Below are positions 57,591-64,000 of a stretch of 64,000 nucleotides of DNA, piece after piece. Source of the DNA: Notamacropus eugenii (Eukaryota; Chordata; Mammalia; Diprotodontia; Macropodidae). The notes beneath the pieces are model-generated. The model made no database searches. It was not told the origin of the DNA and saw only the letters and a program-made list of their open reading frames with translations. Numbering within the stretch: the first letter of the stretch is position 1; each line of letters opens with the position of its first letter. The stretch lies in NCBI RefSeq assembly GCF_028372415.1, contig NC_092874.1:241282069-241346068 (forward strand). Direction: 5' to 3'. The position numbers and the translations under genes were made by a program.

Positions 57591-57835
57591 ATGTGGGCAG
57601 AGTGGATAGAGAATGGCCTTTGATGAAGGAAGGCTTGGTTTCAGGTCTTACTTCTGACAAATACTAGTTGGATGAGCCTAGGCAAGTCATTTAACCTTTA
57701 TTAAATGCCTGACAACTCTCAATGTACTTGGGTTGTGGAGAAGGTACCCATTGATAGAGGGAGTCTTCTTACCTGGGCATTCCCCATACCAGTGAAATCA
57801 CAGGTCTGATTTCTGTCTAAGTCCTCCACAAAGAC
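57590..57835 (+). repeat. THER1-like SINE
   Basis: 'gtttcaggtcttacttctga', 'acccattgatagagggagtc' and 'ataccagtgaaatcacaggt'. Confidence 0.7.
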
Positions 57836-58400
57836 TTAGATTTGTTTGGAAAGCAGTGACATTGCAGAGCTTATGAAAAGAAGAGCTAAAAATATCTGGT
57901 AGTTACTGGGTTTCTTTTTTAGACATTTTTTGTCATTGTATGCTGTACTATAAACATTGTTTTCTGGGAGAAAAACATGAGGCCAACCAAATGCTTTTAG
58001 GGTAGCATACCCGCTTGCACCAAGCCTCAATCATCTCCTTGAATTTTTTTTAAAGTATGGGATGCTGTTTTTATTTTTTTAAAGGACCTCTTTCCTTTTT
58101 GAATTGACCAGAGGCTATTAGATAGATGTTCCGTCTTCAGAAGAACATGAAAGTAGAGCATGGAGGATGGGATAATAACTGTGAAAGCTATCTATTCTTG
58201 AATGAAGCACGTCTCCCATTAGCTTCAGTTTACATTTTCATCTTATTGAGGGAAAATATGAATAGCAAAGAACATTGTTTTTATTCCTATCTGCTTGTCT
58301 AACATCTTAACCCTTATTTCATCTTCCATCTTCCCTTTAAAAGCCCCAACCCTTTTCTAAATCCTACATCACTCATGCTAGCTTGCACAGATACCCATAT
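57836..58400. other. No recognisable gene or repeat
   Basis: Nothing identified. Confidence 0.35.
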
Positions 58401-58780
58401 TAAGCTGTGGAAGAATGATAGATAGCGTGTACATCATACTTTAAGGTTGGAAAAAAAATCATTGATGGATTTATCTCATTTGACTCCCACAACCAGCTCT
58501 GTGTAGTAGGTGTTAATATTATACCCATTTTACAGAAGAGAAAACTGAGGGTGTGGGGAGGAGGTGAATAATGATGTTTGGTATCCCAGAGATCTTAGTG
58601 CAGTTTTAAGATATGTATTTTTTGTATTTTAAGGTTTGTGTTTTAGAATGGAAATCTGTAGGAAAAAAAGAACTGGAAAATTCTCAATGAGAAATTAAGT
58701 GGCTTGCCCAATGTCACATATCTATGCCAAGTCTATCACTCGATACATTATTTCATTAGCTGCCATAGATTGATACCACA
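58400..58780 (-). repeat. MIR-type SINE split by a mariner-like MITE
   Basis: 58400-58560 carries 'ttttacagaagagaaaactg'. After the MITE (about 58574-58640), the downstream SINE block 'taagtggcttgcccaatgtc' resumes at 58695. Confidence 0.6.
58574..58640. mobile_element. Mariner-like MITE
   Basis: The left terminus 'tggtatcccagagatcttag' resembles the mariner end at 46433. The right end is poorly preserved. Confidence 0.5.
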
Positions 58781-58845
58781 TTGATTTACAGGGTGGCCCA
58801 GAATTCAAGTAGCTATTGGAGATCATTTCAGTCGAATTCTGAGAC

Positions 58846-58933
58846 CAGGGGTGGGGAACCTTTGGTCTCAAGGCCATGTGTGGCCCTCTAGGTCCTCAAG
58901 TGTGGCCTTGAGGCCACAGGTTCCCCACCCCTA
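58846..58933. mobile_element. Palindromic hAT MITE, 88 bp
   Basis: Nearly the whole element folds: CAGGGGTGGGGAACCTTTGG pairs with 'ccacaggttccccacccct', and GGCCTTGAGGCC is itself palindromic. The flanks TCTGAGAC (58838-58845) and TCCCAGAC (58934-58941) match at 6 of 8, as expected for an old hAT duplication. Confidence 0.82.
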
Positions 58934-59376
58934 TCCCAGACTATACATCTCTTGAAGGATGGGGACTCCATTCAACATTTTTATGTCCACTAGGCTCTCT
59001 ATATATGGTACCCAGTTTGGAATAAGTGGTCAGCAAACATTTAATGAACCTAAGAATATTTCTTAGACAGTTATACTTTGCTGGCTTCCCTTGTTTTAAG
59101 GCATCCTAGCTTAGGAAAAAAAATCTGCTTGCTAAACACAAATAAGGGTGTAACTCTTTACTAAAAGATAGTTTACTGTTTTGTAAAAGGATTCAGCGTA
59201 GGTTTTCTTTAAAGAGCTAGTTCTTCATGTTCATGCATTTAAAGGTTTCTAATTTTTATGTGTGCAGAGTGAGGTATGCCTATGATGGATGTGTTTAGTT
59301 GGAAAAGGTGAGTCTAAGCTGAATTTAATGTAAGCTTGATAGCATTTTTTTCCCTATTGATTTCCATCCTGAAATG

Positions 59377-59429
59377 TAAAGTGTCCCGGAAGTTTTTAAA
59401 CTTGCAGCAAGATTTTTGGGACACCTGTA
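59377..59429. mobile_element. Very short mariner-like MITE (53 bp) with TA ends
   Basis: TAAAGTGTCCCGGAAGTTTT pairs with 'agatttttgggacacctgta'. Only about 12 bases separate the arms. Confidence 0.7.
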
Positions 59430-60385
59430 GAGATTATTCACCTCTTCCATACAATTTTTATTCGGTAGCAAGCACATAATAGGTATTAAATACATATGTG
59501 TTAAATTGAATTTAATTAGAATATGATGACTTTTATTCACATCCCAAAACTGAAAGGAAAAAATCTTGGAGATAAAATATCATTAATCCCTGAAGAGTCT
59601 GATATTTCAGACTCCTCCTTTGGGAAGTCCTTTCACCCAACCTAGTCCTTAGGGAGTTGCCTGAGGGAATACAAAAAGCTAAAGGGCCTTGGCCTTGATC
59701 TGAGAGCTAGTAAATGTCAGAGATGGACTTTGAACCTTGGCCTTTCTTCCTCCAAACCCAGCAATCTATCCATACTATGCCAAGCTGCCTCAGATTTTCA
59801 TTTCTTGCAGTCTAAATAAAAAAGGTACATGTAAAAAATTGAACCAGAAAGTTCATTCCCCACATGCTCAGGAGAGGAAGATTTCTCTGGGGTTTTCCCA
59901 GGTTTTTAAAATTAGGCTACATCTCTGGCTGTGTGTCAGGTTACACAGGAACCTCAAAATAATGCTATTTCCTGGTCATGTACTTGGAGTTTGTTTTAGA
60001 GAATGCAAATTTATGGAATAATTCTAGTAGGTTGGGGGTCGGACCCTTCCTTGGGATGGGTCATATGGGCATAACCACCCCCAGGCCTTTTTTCCATGAG
60101 TCTCTATTGGGAACCCTTTCAAAACCAGACTTTTAGCTATAACCTCTAAAGGGTTAATCTTGTGGTTCCTCCTAATTGTTTGTTTAGCACTTCTGATTAG
60201 GGCTGCTCCAGTGACTCTGAATGTATTTTGTATCCTTGGTATTTTGTTTTATGACGAAGGTTGAGTACAGTCTGAGAGATATCAAGTACCATTAACATAG
60301 TGATTCATACAATTATTTCTCTAAATAAAGATTTCTGCAGAGTGGGTTTCCACTCCACAGGATCATACCTGATACCATATATTTG
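59430..60385. other. Unclassified intron DNA
   Basis: A MIR-like minus fragment may lie at about 59700-59795. Otherwise nothing. Confidence 0.35.
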
Positions 60386-60389
60386 TAGA

Positions 60390-60755
60390 TACTGCTGTAA
60401 GGATTTTCAAAATCCTTTCACGTCTATTCTTGTGATTCTCATAAGAGCCCTGTGAGATAGGCTGGACAGATATTAGCCCCATTTTACATGTGGGAAAACA
60501 AGACTGAGGCCTTGCTTGTGACTAATACCAAGGGGCTAGAGATGGGACTCAGACCTAGGTCTGGTGATATCTACTTCCTCCTATCTTAGGATCAGAGATT
60601 TAGAACTGGTAGGAAATCCAGAAGTTAGCTGGTCAGATTTTATTTTACAAATGAGGAAACAGAGGCTCAGAGTTGAAGTGACTTGAAAAAGCCAGGATTT
60701 GAACATGGGGCTCCTGACTTCAAATCCAGCTCTCTTTGCCATACTTCCTTTCTTT
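60390..60755 (-). repeat. Two adjacent MIR-family SINEs
   Basis: 60390-60590: 'ccctgtgagataggctggac', 'gccccattttacatgtggga'. 60595-60755: 'ttttacaaatgaggaaacag', 'agccaggatttgaacatggg'. Confidence 0.72.
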
Positions 60756-61135
60756 GCAGGATATATTGAGAGAGTTTAAGAATAATTAGGAGGTACCAGC
60801 GCAAGGCATTTCTGAATTCTCCCAGAGTTGACTTCCAGGAAATAAGTCATATCCCCTCTGTTTGCCTAGCTGGCACCCAGTCATCCCCACTGCTAAGGAG
60901 AACAGGATCTTTTCCATCTTCTTGGGGAGATTTTCCTGAGATTTTACAGAATCTTTCTTTAGCAGTAGGGAAAATCAAAGCTTTCCAACCTGTAACCAAT
61001 TTTTAAAACTCCTTCAGAAAGTGGTGAAATGTAGATCATGGAGAGACTGGGGAGCCCTTGAAGACTTTTTTTTTTTTATGCTAAAAACAATAGATATTTC
61101 TTTTAGCTTAATGCTTGAGTGAAGGGAAGAAAAAG
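60756..61135. other. No recognisable gene or repeat
   Basis: Ends in a T-run at 61067-61077. Confidence 0.35.
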
Positions 61136-61139
61136 AAAA

Positions 61140-61375
61140 GGAATATAGTACCTACTATGTACCAGGCACTACTAAGCACTTTACAAATACTGTCTCATTT
61201 GACCTCAAAACAGCTGTGAGAAGTAGGGGTTGTTATTATTTACATTTTACATTGAGGAAACTGAGGTAAACAGAGGTTTAAGTAACTTGCTCAAGGGTCA
61301 CATAGATAGTTAATGGCTGATTAGTAGTAGGCACTTAATAAATGTTTATTGCCTGACTGACTGACAGACATAACT
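61140..61375 (-). repeat. MIR-type SINE plus L2-like tail
   Basis: 'tacctactatgtaccaggca' and 'cattttacattgaggaaact', then in + orientation 'aggcacttaataaatgttta' with TGACTGACTGAC. Confidence 0.75.
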
Positions 61376-62079
61376 GGGATCAGTAAGTGTGTGGGGGTGA
61401 TAGCTTTCTCTCCTCTTCTTCCCCAGCTTCCTGCCCCAGATGAACCATTACAGTAGAAGGCATGCCTTGAGACACACCAACTCTCTCTTAAACCCTTCAT
61501 TATATGAAAACAATAAGTCTTATTATATCTTAGAAGTCAAGCTAATGTGCCTTTTGTGGATTCCTCACTGTCATCTTTTGCCTCCTGATGCAGTCATCTA
61601 AGGGTAATTCAGTGGTTATTCATGCATCACTTTTGGTCTTTTTCCAGATGTTATACAAAAGGAAATAATGAGATAGGGAGAAAGGAAGATGGATTTGTGA
61701 ATCATAGACTCGGAAGAATGGATTTAGCAAACCAGACCTTGAGGGACATAATGGTGATTAATAATAATGATAGTCTACCATTAATGCAGTCACTGAAGTG
61801 TTAAAGTGAAAATGATTACTTGCCATTGTTTTTAAATATAGGGTTGTGAAAATAATTTTCTAATTGTTTCACAGTTTTTTTTTTTTAATTGCCTGAGCAT
61901 ATGAAACAAAGCCTCTGCCAAAATTTTGTTTCAGGTGTCTTTTAACATGGCATGTGAAGGACCTTGGGTAACTCAAGCACAAGCCAGGCTGGTTCAACAA
62001 GTCCAGGAAAGCTAATTGCGGGGAAAAATCTTTGTAGCAATAAAGGTCTGATACTTAATATTTACGGAATTGATACGAA
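61376..62079. other. No recognisable gene or repeat
   Basis: Nothing identified. Confidence 0.35.
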
Positions 62080-62589
62080 TAGATACAAGCCAGAACCATT
62101 CCCCAGTATGTAAATTGTCAAAGGCTGTAAACAAGCAGCTGGCAAAAGAGGAAATGTTATCCATCAACAGTCATATGAAAGAATATTTTAAATCACTAAG
62201 AGTAAGGGAAAAGCAAATTAAAATAACTTTGAGGTTTCACATCTCACCCATCAGTTGGCTAAGATGACAGAATATAAAAAATTAAATATTGGAGGTGCTG
62301 TGGGGAAAGAGGTAAGCTAATGCACTATTGGATCAGTGAATAAATAGATCTATATGTTGTGGAATACAATTTGGAATTATCCCCCATAAGTCACTAAACT
62401 GTTCATACTCTGGTCCATAAATGGCATTGTTAGGTAGGTAGATGCCCTAAGATTGTGAGGGAATGGTTTATATGATATATATATGTATATATATATATAT
62501 TATACACACACACACACACATACACACATATTTATATGTGTGTATTTATATATTGTACAAATACATAAGTATGTATGGGATGTTCAGAG

Positions 62590-63085
62590 AGGACTAACAC
62601 CATTGGTATAAAGGCTTGCCAACCCCTTTTCAGGGCTGCTTATCCATACCTTTGGTATCCAATGGGTCACCTAATTCTTACCTGTGTCTCCAAGAAGCTG
62701 TAGCATGTGCAGTGGCAACACCCCTGTAAAACCATCTCAGGTGGGCCAAACTAGGTTGAGGCTATCTAAAATCCATCAGTGAGTTGCGGAGTGTTGACTC
62801 TAAATATGTGAAAAGTGGGCAAATGAGAACAATTTGTTCCAGTGACCATGAAGGCAACTAAAGCAGCTGCTGTGGAGCTCTTAGAGCTTGGTCAGGCCAA
62901 GGGCATCCATCCACAGCATCCTAGGCCATCACCAGTCATCCTGACTTTTCTCTTGCCACTGGACTTCAAAGACTCTGGAAAAGAGAGTAAAGCTGATGCC
63001 TTTGTGCAGCTCTGCCTCTCTTAAATCTAATTTACTCACAGGTCAAGACATTACCCTGTGATGGTCCTCTTTGAACAGTAAATAA
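62590..63085 (+). mobile_element. RTE-related 3' end or RTE-dependent SINE
   Basis: 'caccagtcatcctgactttt', 'ctggacttcaaagactctgg' and the terminal 'gatggtcctctttgaacag' resemble the RTE/RTESINE terminal block. The upstream 260 bp is unclassified but contiguous. Confidence 0.55.
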
Positions 63086-63089
63086 CAAT

Positions 63090-63410
63090 ATTATGCAATT
63101 ATTGTATACAATAAATGTATGTGTATACATTTTAAAATGTCTATATTTTACATCTAAAATATATTCACATACATACATTATATAGAATGCTTTTAATATA
63201 TAAATATGTATGTATATGTACACATTTATATATTATGTAGTAATGTAATATATACACGTGTATGTATAATGCATTTAATATGAAATATATGTCTAAAATA
63301 TATTTACATGTGCACATTATATATAATACTCTAAATATATAAACTATGTTCATATACACATGCATATATGATGCTTTTAATATATGATAAATAACATATT
63401 TAATAAATGC
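63090..63410 (+). repeat. AT-rich imperfect tandem repeat, period about 140 bp
   Basis: TCTAAAATATATT starts near 63154 and again near 63292. Each is followed by ACAT(A/G) blocks, TATATA and AATATATAAA. At least two units. Confidence 0.65.
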
Positions 63411-63724
63411 TTATTTACTCATTCACCTATAAATGGAAATCATTATACCATAAAGAAATGACAAATATGAATAATCAGAGAAACCTTGGGAAAATTTTTA
63501 TGACTGATATGTAACAAAATAATCAACTCAGGATGAGAGTTTACGCAGCGGTCATTAGAATGTAAAGTAAAAACAACATCAGAAAACTCCAAGAACTCTG
63601 TGATCAACATAGGACTTGATTGTGATGCAGGCCTTTCCTCTGCCGGCACTGAGTTAATGCACAATAGATGTGGTATGAAGGATGTGTTTTTAGATATGAC
63701 CAATGTAGAGGTCGTTACGTTGGA

Positions 63725-64000
63725 GAGAAGCCCACAGTTGGCAGTGAGAGAAGGGTCGAGTTTAGGATGTGACCCATTTTCCTGTTCTCTGATCATATAC
63801 CCTTGGGGTGGGGGTGTCAGTCCAGGACCCTTTAAGAGCATTCCATGTCCCCTCCCCCTCTAAGGCAGTGGGCCCCATTTGGAAAACTGCTGCTACATAA
63901 TGAGTTGCAAGATGACTTTTCACAACCTGAAATGGAAGGGAATTGAGTTGTTACCCATCTAATTAATCACATTAGAAAGGCATTAACTAAGAAAAAAACC
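63725..64000. other. No recognisable gene or repeat
   Basis: Intron DNA to the window edge. Confidence 0.35.

Larger units (their letters stand above)
62080..63720 (+). mobile_element. L1 3' part interrupted by RTE-related and AT-rich inserts
   Basis: 62080-62460 matches the L1 ORF2 C-terminus ('cagtcatatgaaagaatatt', 'gctgtggggaaagaggtaag'). The L1 resumes at about 63430 ('ccataaagaaatgacaaata', 'agagaaaccttgggaaaatt'). The interval holds TA/CA repeats, an RTE-related block and AT-rich tandem DNA. Confidence 0.68.
52989..64000 (+). other. RASSF3: RASSF3 intron 1 (5' part, runs off the window)
   Basis: The intron begins with the donor GTGAGT at 52989-52994. No sequence resembling RASSF3 exon 2 (the stretch leading into the RA domain) was found in any + frame to 64000, so the intron is at least 11 kb. 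The human gene also has a very long first intron. The content is mostly repeats, itemised separately. The CpG-rich composition of the promoter decays within about 500 bp of the donor. Confidence 0.8.

Noticed and set aside
62475-63410. Regular spacing of AT/CA blocks as a CRISPR-like array
   Set aside because: The blocks are low-complexity AT/CA DNA with no constant repeat and unique spacers, and the genome is mammalian.

Overview
The window looks like nuclear DNA from a marsupial. There is no operon-like gene density; it is about 38-40% GC and packed with diverged interspersed repeats. The repeat mix fits a metatherian genome: tRNA/CORE-SINEs (MIR, MAR1 and THER1 types), a second tRNA-headed SINE with a GGCAGCTAGGTGG-type start, an RTE-tailed SINE (RTESINE1 type), RTE LINE fragments, L1/HAL1-type elements, abundant L2-like repeats, short mariner and hAT elements and one solo endogenous-retrovirus LTR. 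I cannot tell opossum from Australian lineages by eye. Repeat family names are recognised from memory and were not searched.

The only protein-coding gene I can support is RASSF3, on the + strand. Its first coding exon (start at 52878, or an in-frame ATG at 52860; ends 52988) lies in a TATA-less CpG island at about 51.8-53.1 kb. A GTGAGT donor follows in phase 0. Everything from 52989 to the right edge reads as RASSF3 intron 1; no further RASSF3 exon is visible, so the RA and SARAH domains lie outside the window. Everything left of about 51.8 kb reads as intergenic DNA upstream of RASSF3.

Layout: 0-2.2 kb, an L1/HAL1-type element on the minus strand with a broken ORF1 and two successive 5'-terminal modules. 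2.2-12.3 kb, SINEs, a hAT element and unclassified DNA. 12.3-13.4 kb, a long L2-like repeat carrying a (CA)n tract. 15.9-16.8 kb, a local duplication with a snap-back hairpin. 19.1-25.8 kb, an L1 (+) and an L1/HAL1 (-) meeting tail to tail, with SINEs and a solo LTR nested inside. 26.2-30.0 kb, what appears to be one RTE LINE (-) shattered by later insertions. 30-36.6 kb, L2-like repeats carrying an L1 tail and a hAT element, then an L1 fragment holding an RTESINE1 with perfect 11-bp target duplications. 37-51 kb, microsatellites, SINEs, L1 and L2 pieces, non-repetitive islands that could be regulatory, and one unexplained exon-like reading frame (42733-42975, minus). 51.8-53.1 kb, the RASSF3 promoter and exon 1. 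53-64 kb, intron 1 with an RTE 3' end, THER1, mariner and hAT miniatures, and an L1 interrupted by an RTE-related insert and AT-rich tandem DNA.

I saw no CRISPR array, no bacterial-type gene, no intact transposase or reverse transcriptase and no clear tRNA or rRNA gene. The main points of interest are the start codon and promoter architecture of RASSF3 and the nested history of the mobile elements.
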